Positions 35,795-43,768 of a DNA stretch of 64,000 nucleotides are shown here, piece by piece. The stretch lies in contig NZ_JAMGSL010000001.1 of NCBI RefSeq assembly GCF_025195125.1, positions 540,026-604,025 on the forward strand, read 5' to 3'. How positions within the stretch are numbered: the first letter of the stretch is position 1; every line of letters starts with the position of its first letter. The stretch is from Streptomyces sp. Je 1-79. Its GTDB lineage: Bacteria; Actinomycetota; Actinomycetes; Streptomycetales; Streptomycetaceae. The notes below the pieces were generated by a model. That model made no database searches. It saw nothing but the letters and a program-made list of their open reading frames with translations, and had not been told where the DNA came from. The translations under genes and the position numbers were made by a program.

Positions 35795-36352
35795 TCAACC
35801 GGACGACATGGCCGAGGGCCACACGCCGAACCACTGCGCGGCACCGTACTCCTCGAACCGCTCCACCTCGGTGAACCCCAGCTTCTCCGCGACGCGCATC
35901 GACCGGGCGTTGGCTGTCCGGGTGGTGACGACCACCGGCTCACCGGGCGCCGCGTCGGCGAACCATTCGAGTGCCGCCGCAGACGCCTCGACGGCATATC
36001 CGCGTCCCCACGCCGCCGGCAGGAACATGTAGCCGAGCTCGGCCTCGCCGGCATCGGGACGTACGTGACCCGGACGTTCCGCGCCGCGCGGATCGAGCGT
36101 GATCATGCCGATCATCGCTCCGTCGAGATCGACCACGAAGAGGCCAGGGCGCCGCCCGGGCACCTCAGGCATCGCCCGCTCGAGCTGATCACGCGCTTGA
36201 GAGCCGCCGACGTAGGTACCCACCTCCGGTGAGGCGAACAAGTCGACGAACGCCGCGCGGTCCCGGGCCTCGGACTCGCGGAGCACGAGCCGCTCGGTTC
36301 TGATCGGGGCAGGCGGCCAGGGGACGGGGCGCACCGTGATCTCGTCCGGCAT
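35795..36352 (-). CDS. GNAT family N-acetyltransferase
   Basis: A 185-residue acetyltransferase of the RimJ/RimL-like subgroup. It begins with IRTERLVLRESEARDRAAF, has the strand-4 segment AELGYMFLPAAWGRGYAVEA (acetyl-CoA loop) and ends with NARSMRVAEKLGF. It may acetylate a protein N-terminus, an antibiotic or a small amine. The ATG at 36352 is supported by aggag upstream; an upstream Met at 36379 adds nine unlikely residues. Confidence 0.87.
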   Translation of the reverse strand: MPDEITVRPVPWPPAPIRTERLVLRESEARDRAAFVDLFASPEVGTYVGGSQARDQLERAMPEVPGRRPGLFVVDLDGAMIGMITLDPRGAERPGHVRPDAGEAELGYMFLPAAWGRGYAVEASAAALEWFADAAPGEPVVVTTRTANARSMRVAEKLGFTEVERFEEYGAAQWFGVWPSAMSSG

Positions 36353-36734
36353 GGAACGGCTCCTGATCCTCTCGGCCACACGGTCCGGTTCTTATGGCCT
36401 GTACCGGCAACGGCTTCTGACGTCGCCACACGTCGAGACGTCCTCCGACGAGATGCCGGTTGCCTGTGCCCGGAAAGTTCGGCGCGTCCGCATGCCGTAC
36501 GCCTACGGGACGCCCGCTCGCCATCCGACACACCTCCGGCTGTCGTAGCGTCCTGCTGCGGTGACGCGGGAGAGCCGGGTTCCACTGTGTCGCGCGGCCG
36601 TATGCACCGAGTCCCGGCAAACGCTCGGTCGCACCACGTCATCCCGTGACCGATGAGGCACGGCGACGACGTACACCACCGGATCGCACCCCGGCCAAGG
36701 GCGCGAGCGACACTCCCACCGGAGAGGAATCACT
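36353..36734. other. Intergenic region, no convincing gene
   Basis: This 382-bp divergent gap should contain the promoters of the acetyltransferase (left) and the LamG-SGNH gene (right). It is slightly poorer in GC than its surroundings. The open frames inside it lack ribosome sites and codon bias. I see no hairpin, repeat or RNA gene that I can defend. Confidence 0.5.
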
Positions 36735-38036
36735 GTGCGCAGACGATCCGTCCTCCTCGCCGCAGGAACCACCCTGACCGCCACGCTGGCCACACCGTTC
36801 AGCCGGGCCTTCGCCGCGGCGCCGGCGGTGCCCGTACTGGACCACCGGGTCGAACGGGTCTACGACGGGCAGTCGTACACCGATCTGTCCGCGAAGATCG
36901 CGAAGGTCCGGGGGCTCCCCTCGGGCACCATCCTGGCCACCTTCAGCACGACGAGCCGCAATCCGGCGATGACGCTGGTCAGCGCCTCGGACCGGACGAA
37001 GCCGGCCACGGACGTCACGGTCTGCGTCAGTGCGGGCAGGCTGCAGTTCTCCGTGCGTGACAACGGCGTCGTCAAGCAGAACCACCTCACGCGCACCATG
37101 TACGACGACGGCACGTTCCATACCGTCGCGATCACCGTCACCGGCAGCGGGACCACCTTCTACGCCGACGGCCGCCCCGTCCTCACCACGGGGCAGTCGA
37201 ACTTCTTCGGGAGCGTTTCCCCGCTCACCGCGCTCAACATCGCCCGGAATCTCGACAGCGAGCATCCGGGCGGCGAGTCGTTCTACACCGGCACCATCAA
37301 GCGCGTCGCCGTCTACAACCGCGCGTTGTCGATGCAGGAGGTGGCCGCCGAGAGTGTGCGCGTCGACCTCGCCGACCTCGGCACGATCTCCTCGATCCTC
37401 AACTCCGGGACTCCGGCCGTCTGGCTGACGACGGGGGACAGCATCACCCACGGCGCGCTGTGGACCAACGGCTGGCGCAGCTACTCCGAACACTTCCAGG
37501 AGCGGGTGCGCTGGGAACTCGGCAGGCCGAAGAACAGCGACTTCGTCATCGACACCGGAGTCAGCGGCAGCACCACCAACGACCTGGTGGCGAAGTTCAC
37601 CGAACGGGTCTCCGCGTTCGGGCCCAAGGTCGTGTCGATCATGCTGGGGACGAACGACGTCGCCACGGCCTCGACCGGCCCCGGCGTCTACCGGGCCAAC
37701 CTGCGCAAGCTCGTGGCGAACGTCCGCGCACTGCCCGGCGGCGCCGTACCCCTGCTCCAGAGCCCCAATCCGGTCGACGTGGACCGGTGGCCCGACCACG
37801 CCGCCCTCGCCGACTACGTTCAGATCATGCGCGAGGTCGCGGCGGAGCTGAACGTCGTACTCATCGACCACCACGCGCATTGGCTGGCGACCAACGGCGG
37901 CACCGTGCCTCTCGGCCTCCTCGGCGACGGGCTGCACCCGGACCAGCGCGGCCACCTTCTGCTGGCCAAGAAGATGATCAGAGACCTGCGCGTCTTCGAC
38001 CCCGCCAGCCGCGTGTGCGCGCTGACCATTCCGTAG
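36735..38036 (+). CDS. Secreted SGNH/GDSL hydrolase with N-terminal lectin-like domain
   Basis: A 433-residue exported protein. A twin-arginine-type signal (MRRRSVLLAAGTTLTATLA) is followed by a concanavalin/sialidase-N-like sandwich (about 35-215, ending YTGTIKRVAVYNRALS) and then an SGNH hydrolase domain: Ser in LTTGDSITHGAL, Gly in DTGVSGSTTNDL, Asn in IMLGTNDVA and the final Asp-His in GDGLHPDQRG. The second half is probably an esterase or deacetylase and the first half its carbohydrate-binding unit. The GTG at 36735 follows ggagagg. No operon partner; the PfkB gene follows after 92 nt. Confidence 0.83.
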   Translation: MRRRSVLLAAGTTLTATLATPFSRAFAAAPAVPVLDHRVERVYDGQSYTDLSAKIAKVRGLPSGTILATFSTTSRNPAMTLVSASDRTKPATDVTVCVSAGRLQFSVRDNGVVKQNHLTRTMYDDGTFHTVAITVTGSGTTFYADGRPVLTTGQSNFFGSVSPLTALNIARNLDSEHPGGESFYTGTIKRVAVYNRALSMQEVAAESVRVDLADLGTISSILNSGTPAVWLTTGDSITHGALWTNGWRSYSEHFQERVRWELGRPKNSDFVIDTGVSGSTTNDLVAKFTERVSAFGPKVVSIMLGTNDVATASTGPGVYRANLRKLVANVRALPGGAVPLLQSPNPVDVDRWPDHAALADYVQIMREVAAELNVVLIDHHAHWLATNGGTVPLGLLGDGLHPDQRGHLLLAKKMIRDLRVFDPASRVCALTIP

Positions 38037-38128
38037 GTATGAGGCCGCGCCCTGGACGGGGGTCGGACGAGGGGACGCTGATCACCGCCCGCCATACTGG
38101 GCGCGGCGGGACCTGAGAGGCGGCAGCA

Positions 38129-39040
38129 GTGAGTCAACAAGACGACCGGTACGACGTCGTGGTGGTCGGCGGCAGTGGTGTGGACACCGTCATCCGTGTC
38201 GACGCCCTGCCGGTCCCCCTCGCCGACTCGGTCCACGTCGGACCGATCGAGGAGTGGCCCGGGCACACCGGCGGGAACGTGGCCCTCGGAACGCGGGCCC
38301 TCGGCCTGCGGGTCGCCCTCCTGGACTGCGTGGGCGACGACTGGATCGGCACGCTCGTACGGCAGCGCATGGCCGAGGGCGACGTGGAGTTCCACCCGCT
38401 GACCTCGCCCGCCGGAACGCGGCGCGCCGTCAACCTCGTGGACGCGACCGGGCGCCGGATGTCCTTCTACGACGCCCGCGACCCGGCCGACCTGCGGATG
38501 CCGAGGGAGTTCTACCTGCCCAGGCTGCGCGGCGCGCGCCATGTCCACGTCTCCATCATGAACTTCGCGCGTTTCGTCCTCGACGACATCGAGGCGCTCC
38601 GCGTCCCCGTCTCCACCGATCTGCACGACTGGGACGGGCTGAACGACCATCACCGGGAGTTCGCGCTCCGCTCCGATCTCGTCTTCCTCAGCGCGGAGGG
38701 CGCGGGCGACGGCACGGCTGCGCTGATGCGGGAGATCCTGCGCGAGGGCCGCGCCCGGACCGTGGTCGCCACGGCGGGCGCGGAGGGCTCCCATGTCCTC
38801 ACCCGGGACGGCGGCCCCACGCCTCGCCACGTTCCGGCGGTTCCCCCGCGCGCCCCCGTCGTGGACACGAACGGCGCCGGTGACGCGTACGTCAGCGGCT
38901 TCCTCTACGGCATGCTCGCCGGCCGGGACGTACTGGACTGCGCCCGCCTGGGCGCGGTGGCCGGAGCCCATGCCTGTACGGCGCCGGGCTCCACCGCGCT
39001 CATCACCCCCGAGGCCCTCCTGGCCACCGCCGTGAGCTGA
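38129..39040 (+). CDS. PfkB family carbohydrate kinase
   Basis: A 303-residue ribokinase-like sugar kinase. GHTGGNVALGTRALG is the N-terminal substrate motif and DTNGAGDAYVSGF is the second PfkB signature with the catalytic aspartate. An anion-hole AGAEGSHVL segment precedes it. The substrate could be ribose, fructose, 2-keto-3-deoxygluconate or a nucleoside; nothing nearby decides. It starts at GTG 38129, after gagaggcgg. A hairpin follows at 39047-39078. Confidence 0.88.
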   Translation: MSQQDDRYDVVVVGGSGVDTVIRVDALPVPLADSVHVGPIEEWPGHTGGNVALGTRALGLRVALLDCVGDDWIGTLVRQRMAEGDVEFHPLTSPAGTRRAVNLVDATGRRMSFYDARDPADLRMPREFYLPRLRGARHVHVSIMNFARFVLDDIEALRVPVSTDLHDWDGLNDHHREFALRSDLVFLSAEGAGDGTAALMREILREGRARTVVATAGAEGSHVLTRDGGPTPRHVPAVPPRAPVVDTNGAGDAYVSGFLYGMLAGRDVLDCARLGAVAGAHACTAPGSTALITPEALLATAVS

Positions 39041-39046
39041 CCCCCG

Positions 39047-39078
39047 CCCGGTGGACGGCCCCGCGTCCGCCCACCGGG
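39047..39078 (+). terminator. Hairpin terminator after the PfkB gene
   Basis: CCCGGTGG (39047-39054) pairs with CCACCGGG (39071-39078), and the inner bases GGACG and CGTCC extend the stem with a small bulge. It starts 6 nt past the stop codon. Confidence 0.5.
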
Positions 39079-39175
39079 ATCGGCCCGCCACGGCCGTACC
39101 GCTCCGGCGTCCGCGTCACGGCGCTCTGCCCGGACGCACCCCGCCGAGTGGCGGACGGGGTGGAGAGCCGTTGCG

Positions 39176-40138
39176 ATGGGGATCATGAACGAGCGCACTG
39201 CCCGCTGGTGGGCCGAGCTGCCGCCCGCCGCGGGCGCGGCGGTGATGGCCGCGGGCATCATCTCGGTCGGCTTCCAGTTGACCGGCCACGAGGTGCTGTC
39301 GCGTACGCTGCTCGCCTTCGCCGGCGCACTGTGGCTGCTGCTCGCCTTCGACTTCGCCACCCGGTTGCTGCGCAGCCGGCGCCGCTGGGTCACCGAGGCC
39401 GACACACCGCCCGCGCTGACCGCCGTCGCCGCCACCACCGTGCTCGGGGTCCGGGTGGCTCTCCTCGGCTGGACCACACCGGCCGCGGTTCTCCTCGTGG
39501 TCTCGGCCGTGCTCTGGGCCGTGCTGCTCACGGCAGTCCTGCGGCACCTGCGGGCCGGCATGCCGGGCGGTGTCTTCCTGATCTGCGTGGCCACCGAAGC
39601 TCTGGCGGTCCTGGGCGCCGCCCTCACACCCTCGGCGGGCGACTGGCTCGCCCGTACGGCGCTGGTCTTCTTCCTCCTCGGACTGCTGCTGTATCTCGCC
39701 GCGCTGCTCCGCTTCGACTTCCGGCAGGTCGTCGAGGGGGCAGGCGACCAGTGGGTGGCCGGCGGGGCCATGGCCATCTCCGCCCTGGCGGGCTCCAAGC
39801 TCCTCGCCACCGGCGTATGGACGGGCGTCACCCACACCTCACTGCGGAACACCACCGTCTTCCTGCTCTCCGTCGACCTCGTCTGGTACGTCGTGCTGGT
39901 CGTCGGCGAACTGCTGCGGCCCCGCCTGGGCTACGACGTACGGCGCTGGGCCACCGTCTTCCCCATGGGCATGACGGCGACCGCCTGCCTGTCCACGTCG
40001 GCGGCCGCCGCCATCGTCTGGCTCGACGGCTTCGGGGAGGCCCTGCTGTGGATCGCCTCGGCCGCGTGGGTCGTCACCCTGGTGGGAACGATCCGCACGA
40101 TTCCCCGAAGACGGCCCGCCGCCGCGCGAGGAGCCTAG
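39176..40138 (+). CDS. TehA/SLAC1-type membrane transporter
   Basis: A 320-residue integral membrane protein with about ten predicted helices, beginning at PAAGAAVMAAGIISVGFQL, a segment typical of the tellurite-resistance/C4-dicarboxylate (SLAC1, TehA) family. Members are anion channels or dicarboxylate exporters. A late block YDVRRWATVFPMGMTATA is family-like. Start at ATG 39176 (with ggagag upstream) or at ATG 39185. The Arg/Ala-rich C-terminus is cytoplasmic. Substrate unknown. Confidence 0.8.
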   Translation: MGIMNERTARWWAELPPAAGAAVMAAGIISVGFQLTGHEVLSRTLLAFAGALWLLLAFDFATRLLRSRRRWVTEADTPPALTAVAATTVLGVRVALLGWTTPAAVLLVVSAVLWAVLLTAVLRHLRAGMPGGVFLICVATEALAVLGAALTPSAGDWLARTALVFFLLGLLLYLAALLRFDFRQVVEGAGDQWVAGGAMAISALAGSKLLATGVWTGVTHTSLRNTTVFLLSVDLVWYVVLVVGELLRPRLGYDVRRWATVFPMGMTATACLSTSAAAAIVWLDGFGEALLWIASAAWVVTLVGTIRTIPRRRPAAARGA

Positions 40139-40162
40139 GCGGCCCAGGGCTCCGTACGCCTC

Positions 40163-40756
40163 TCAGACCGCGAACGGCGGCAGCGCGGCGAACTCGGGGG
40201 CCACCCCGGCGCCCTCGGCGAGCGCGGTGAGGACGCTCCTGACCCGGGTCAGCGGGTGATCGGGGAACTCGGCGTCGTACCGCGCATGGTCGGCGGCGTG
40301 GAACGGCAGCCCACCGCGGACCTCCGGGGCGTAGGGATGGGCCCGGAAGAAGGCGTCCGGACCGACCTGGGCCATCACCATCGCCTCGCGCATCCCGGTC
40401 GTCCCGCGCTCGGGCGCCTGGATCTTCACCACCGTGCTGCACTCCGCCCGGGGAACGGTGAAACTGCCGATGAAGACCTGCCCATGGGCCTGCCCGGGCA
40501 GCGGCAGTTTCAGTATCTGCCGCAGCGCGGGCAGCCCGCCCAGCGACTTCACCGACGCCTCGATCAGCCCGCCGCCGGCGTCCGCGGTCAAGCGGGTCAG
40601 CGCGGCGCGCAACGACGGGCCGTCGTCCAGCGAGGCGGGCAGATCGGGGCGGAGCGCGAAGAAGTGCAGCGACAGCACGTCGCCCGCGTCACTGACCCAG
40701 ACATCGGGTTCCACGAGTCGGAATCCCGGCAGTTCGACACCAACAAGAGCTCTCAT
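40163..40756 (-). CDS. Conserved hypothetical protein, 197 residues
   Basis: A soluble protein of unknown function. It starts MRALVGVELPGFRLVEPDVW, has VLSLHFFALRPDLPASLDD, a basic stretch KSLGGLPALRQILKLPLPG, and VFIGSFTVPRAECSTVVKIQ in the middle. The C-terminal half mentions aromatic and acidic residues (PDAFFRAHPYAPEVRGGLPF). No catalytic motif is evident. The codon bias is fully Streptomyces-like, so it is a real gene. It lies 24 nt from the convergent TehA-like gene and 80 nt from the serine hydrolase stop. Confidence 0.72.
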   Translation of the reverse strand: MRALVGVELPGFRLVEPDVWVSDAGDVLSLHFFALRPDLPASLDDGPSLRAALTRLTADAGGGLIEASVKSLGGLPALRQILKLPLPGQAHGQVFIGSFTVPRAECSTVVKIQAPERGTTGMREAMVMAQVGPDAFFRAHPYAPEVRGGLPFHAADHARYDAEFPDHPLTRVRSVLTALAEGAGVAPEFAALPPFAV

Positions 40757-40836
40757 GAGCGCAGATGATGGCGCATGTTTCCGGCCTTGGCGAAAAAAGC
40801 CGATCGTGGTCGGTCCGTGCCCGAGGAAGGAGGTGT

Positions 40837-42186
40837 CTACCGGAGGGACGCCTGGTACAGGGCGTCCGGGCCGATCGGCATGCCGGGCAGCGCCTGCGCG
40901 CCCAGCGGAGCCGCACCGCGCGGGGGAGCGGGTGTGCCGGCGAGGGCACCGTCCACGTGGGCGTACAGCGCGTCGGTGACGGGATCCGGCAGCGGACGGC
41001 CCTGGTCGTCGAAGCGCTGGTACTTCATCAGGTTGTAGCCGATGGCGACCTGGCGACGGCCGTCCTCGGTGGAGAGGGCCCAGGTACCGGCACCGAAGAC
41101 GCCACCGTCGTGGCCCCAGTACCACCCACCGCTCGGCATCTCCAAGGTGTAGATGCCGAGGCCGTAGCGCATCTTCGCCTCCTCGCCCGGCGCGGTCTCG
41201 TAGGCGGGGACGGTGGTCTTCATCTCGCGCAGCTGCGCCGCGCCGAGCAGCCGGCCGCCGAGCAGCTTGCGGTAGAAGTCGTTGAGATCGCTCGTCGTCG
41301 AGACGAGAGCGCCGGCCGTGCCCGCCCACGACATGTCGACGACGCTGTAGTCGCGCGGCGGGTCGATCAGACCGAAGAACGACTCGTACATCCGCGCGTG
41401 CGGGCCCTTGATCGACGGCGAGCTCGGGAAGTACGTGTGGCGCAGCCCGGCCTTGCGGATGACGTTCCGGGCGATGTACGTCTCGGCCTTCTGGCCGGTC
41501 ACGCGCTCCAGAAGCAGTCCGGCCAGGATGTAGTTGGTGTTGGAGTACGCATGCGTCCCGCGTGCGACGACGGGCGGCGCCGCGAGACCGAGGCGGACGA
41601 GCTCCTCGGGGGCGATGCGGCGCAGGCGGTTCTCGTCGAGGGCCTTGCCGGGGTTCTCGAGGATGCCGGGGAAGGCGGGCAGGACGTAGTCGGCTATGCC
41701 GCTGGTGTGGTTGAGCAGCATCCGAACGGTCACCAGCCGGCCCCGCTCGCCGGGGACGAGGTCGGGAACGTAGCGGCCGACGGGAGCGTCGAGGTCGATG
41801 CGGCCGGCCTCGGCCTGCTGGAGGAGGGCGACGGCCGTGAAGGTCTTGGTGATGCTGCCGACGCGGTGCTCGAAGTTCGGCTGCGTACGACGGCCGCTGT
41901 CGACGTCGGCGACGCCCGTGGCTCCCCGCCACTGCGCCGAGCCGTCGCGGACCGCCGAATAGGCCCCGTACATCCCGGCGTCGCGGAAGGCGTCGAGCGA
42001 GCCGCGCAGGGCCGCACGATCGAGACCGAGGCCGGTGCGAGCCGCCGCGGCGGCGGACGCGGCCGCGGGCGAGCCGGTCTCCGCGGCGACGGCGGACTGC
42101 GCCGGTAACGCCGGGGCGGAGAGTGCGATCAGGGTGGCCGCGGCGACGGCCGAGAGGCGGGCCCTGCGGGACGAGGACATGGACAT
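40837..42186 (-). CDS. Secreted serine hydrolase, beta-lactamase family
   Basis: A 449-residue class C beta-lactamase-like enzyme. The signal peptide runs to about residue 36 (RLSAVAAATLIALSAPALP), followed by an Ala-rich tether. Motifs: SITK in VGSITKTFTA (SxxK), YSN in HAYSNTNYI (YxN) and the HDG of YWGHDGGVF (KTG equivalent). The domain is typical of D-alanyl-D-alanine carboxypeptidases and esterases acting in the cell envelope. Start at ATG 42186 or ATG 42180. The divergent neighbour is corA. Confidence 0.89.
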   Translation of the reverse strand: MSMSSSRRARLSAVAAATLIALSAPALPAQSAVAAETGSPAAASAAAAARTGLGLDRAALRGSLDAFRDAGMYGAYSAVRDGSAQWRGATGVADVDSGRRTQPNFEHRVGSITKTFTAVALLQQAEAGRIDLDAPVGRYVPDLVPGERGRLVTVRMLLNHTSGIADYVLPAFPGILENPGKALDENRLRRIAPEELVRLGLAAPPVVARGTHAYSNTNYILAGLLLERVTGQKAETYIARNVIRKAGLRHTYFPSSPSIKGPHARMYESFFGLIDPPRDYSVVDMSWAGTAGALVSTTSDLNDFYRKLLGGRLLGAAQLREMKTTVPAYETAPGEEAKMRYGLGIYTLEMPSGGWYWGHDGGVFGAGTWALSTEDGRRQVAIGYNLMKYQRFDDQGRPLPDPVTDALYAHVDGALAGTPAPPRGAAPLGAQALPGMPIGPDALYQASLR

Positions 42187-42362
42187 GGGTGGAACCTGCT
42201 TCCCTCGGTGGATGCGGTCGTCCCATCCTTGTCGCGGTCGCCCGGCATGCCTTCCACCCACGGGAGGATCTTGCGCACAGGGAACCTGTGACATTTGTCA
42301 GGAGTCCCGTCCACGGCCCGGCGATGGCACACTGGCCGCTGATCGTCCCGAGGAGCCCCGCC

Positions 42363-43451
42363 GTGCCCATCATCCGCAACCTGAGGCGCACCGTCCGCCG
42401 TGCCTACCGCCGGACCGTCGACCTGAGCCACCCGGCGCGTTCGCCGCTGGGCAGTTCGGTGGTCAACTGCGTGCTGTACGAGGACGGTGCCCGGCAGCGC
42501 GGGGCCTGCCCCGCGGAGGAGGCGGTACGACGGGTCCGCAAGTCCGGCGACGGGTTCGTCTGGATCGGACTCCACGAGCCGTCCGACGAGGAGATCGCCG
42601 GGCTCGCCGAGCTGTTCGGGCTGCATCCGCTCGCCGTCGAGGACGCCGTGCACGCGCACCAGCGCCCCAAGCTGGAACGGTACGACGACACGCTCTTCGC
42701 CGTCTTCAAGACCGTCCGCTACGTGGAGCACGAGGAGCTCACCGCCACCAGCGAGGTCGTCGACACGGGCGAGCTCATGGTCTTCACCGGAGCGGATTTC
42801 GTCATCACCGTCCGCCACGGCCGGCACGGTTCCCTCGGCCCGCTGCGGGAGGCACTCGAAGCGGATCCCGAGCAACTGTCCAAGGGCCCCGCGGCCGTGC
42901 TGCACGCCATCGCCGACCATGTCGTGGACGACTACCTCGCGGTCGCCGACGCCGTGCAGAACGACATCGACGCCGTCGAGACGGCCGTCTTCAGCGAGCA
43001 GGCCTCCCGCGGCGACGCCGGCCGCGTCTACCAGCTCAAGCGGGAACTCCTCGAACTGAAGCGGGCCGTGGCCCCGCTCGACCGACCGCTGCAGGCCCTG
43101 GCGGCGCAGCCGCTGCCGCTGGTGACGCCGGACATCCAGCCGTACTTCCGTGACGTCGCCGACCACCTCTCGCGGATCACCGAACAGGTCACGTCCTTCG
43201 ACGCCCTCCTCGACTCGATACTCCAGGCCCACCTGGCCCAGGTGACGGTCGCCCAGAACGAGGACATGCGCAAGATCACGGCATGGGCGGCGATCGTCGC
43301 CGTACCCACGATGGTCTGCGGTGTCTACGGCATGAACTTCGACCACATGCCCGAACTGCGCTGGACCTACGGCTATCCGCTCGTCATCGGCGCGATGGTC
43401 GTCACCTGCTTCCTCCTCCACCGCAGTTTCCGGCGCAACGGCTGGCTCTGA
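42363..43451 (+). CDS. corA: CorA-family magnesium/cobalt transporter
   Basis: A 362-residue CorA-type channel. The large N-terminal cytoplasmic domain (about 1-290) carries GFVWIGLHEPSDEEI and FGLHPLAVEDAVHAHQRPK, both hallmark segments. Two C-terminal membrane helices follow, with the selectivity motif YGMNFDHMPEL (GMN at about residue 323-325) between them, and a basic C-terminus. It functions as a pentamer moving Mg2+, Co2+ or Ni2+. The GTG at 42363 is supported by gaggag 8-9 nt upstream. A perfect 11-bp hairpin (43450-43490) overlaps the stop and ends the transcript. Confidence 0.92.
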   Translation: MPIIRNLRRTVRRAYRRTVDLSHPARSPLGSSVVNCVLYEDGARQRGACPAEEAVRRVRKSGDGFVWIGLHEPSDEEIAGLAELFGLHPLAVEDAVHAHQRPKLERYDDTLFAVFKTVRYVEHEELTATSEVVDTGELMVFTGADFVITVRHGRHGSLGPLREALEADPEQLSKGPAAVLHAIADHVVDDYLAVADAVQNDIDAVETAVFSEQASRGDAGRVYQLKRELLELKRAVAPLDRPLQALAAQPLPLVTPDIQPYFRDVADHLSRITEQVTSFDALLDSILQAHLAQVTVAQNEDMRKITAWAAIVAVPTMVCGVYGMNFDHMPELRWTYGYPLVIGAMVVTCFLLHRSFRRNGWL

Positions 43452-43490
43452 CGCCCCCGGACGCCGCCCGGTGGCCAGGCCGGGGGCGTC
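43450..43490 (+). terminator. Hairpin terminator after corA
   Basis: GACGCCCCCGG (43450-43460) pairs perfectly with CCGGGGGCGTC (43480-43490), giving an 11-bp stem around a 19-nt loop. Confidence 0.75.
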
Positions 43491-43496
43491 ATCGGG

Positions 43497-43526
43497 TGGA
43501 CCGGCCGCGAGGCCGTCGCGTACGGT
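43497..43526 (+). promoter_or_regulatory. Promoter for a leaderless leader-peptide transcript
   Basis: TGGACC (43497-43502), an 18-nt spacer and TACGGT (43521-43526) resemble a housekeeping promoter. Transcription would start about 43533, exactly at the ATG of the leader peptide, so that transcript would be leaderless. No other -10 stands out in the 317-bp region before the MFS gene. Confidence 0.5.
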
Positions 43527-43532
43527 GGCGTC

Positions 43533-43601
43533 ATGTCGAGCCCCGAGTCGGACAGACTCAGGCCACCGGTCCTCCGGTGGCCCGCCGAGTCGACCCGCTG
43601 A
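43533..43601 (+). CDS. Leader peptide (22 residues) with Arg-Leu-Arg motif
   Basis: A short frame, MSSPESDRLRPPVLRWPAES plus two more residues, placed between a promoter and a set of hairpins upstream of the drug-exporter gene. Codons 8-10 encode Arg-Leu-Arg, the +X+ signature at which macrolide/ketolide-bound ribosomes are known to arrest (as in ErmD-type leaders). Codon 10 overlaps the first base pairs of hairpin arm 1 (43561-43569). Its ATG coincides with the predicted transcript start, so it needs no ribosome site. Function as a drug sensor is inferred from position and motif; it could be chance, since the frame is only 69 nt. Confidence 0.5.
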   Translation: MSSPESDRLRPPVLRWPAESTR

Positions 43602-43661
43602 AGCACCGCGGCCCCTGAGGCCGTTCGCCGTGCTGGGCGTGAGCGTGACCGTGGCCACCGG
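43561..43661 (+). promoter_or_regulatory. Alternative-pairing attenuator in the MFS leader
   Basis: Arm 1 GGCCACCGG (43561-43569) pairs perfectly with arm 2 CCGGTGGCC (43574-43582) over a 4-nt loop. An identical copy of arm 1 occurs at 43653-43661 (arm 3), so arm 2 can pair with arm 1 or arm 3 but not both. A ribosome halted at codons 9-10 of the leader peptide would cover arm 1 and favour the 2:3 fold. This is the layout of translation-controlled antibiotic-resistance attenuators. Whether it acts on transcription or on translation of the MFS gene cannot be told from sequence. Confidence 0.55.
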
Positions 43662-43705
43662 ACCGGCCGTCTCCCCTTCCCGCGCGTGACATCGCGCAGG
43701 CCCCA

Positions 43706-43736
43706 CCGCATCCCCGTCCTGCGACGCGGGGTGCGG
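43706..43736 (+). terminator. Possible attenuator hairpin before the MFS start
   Basis: CCGCATCCCCG (43706-43716) pairs with CGGGGTGCGG (43727-43736): ten base pairs with one bulged A and a 10-nt loop. It ends 21 nt before the MFS ribosome site (GGAG, 43758-43761). Without a T-run it may be a terminator of the GC type or a spacer hairpin. A smaller stem (43682-43697) precedes it. Confidence 0.45.
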
Positions 43737-43768
43737 CTCACGCTGCTGCCCGGTTGTGGAGTCCCTCG

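Noticed and set aside
36336..36548. Short open frame in the gap before the LamG-SGNH gene
   Set aside because: No ribosome site, weak coding bias, overlaps the start of the acetyltransferase gene antisense.
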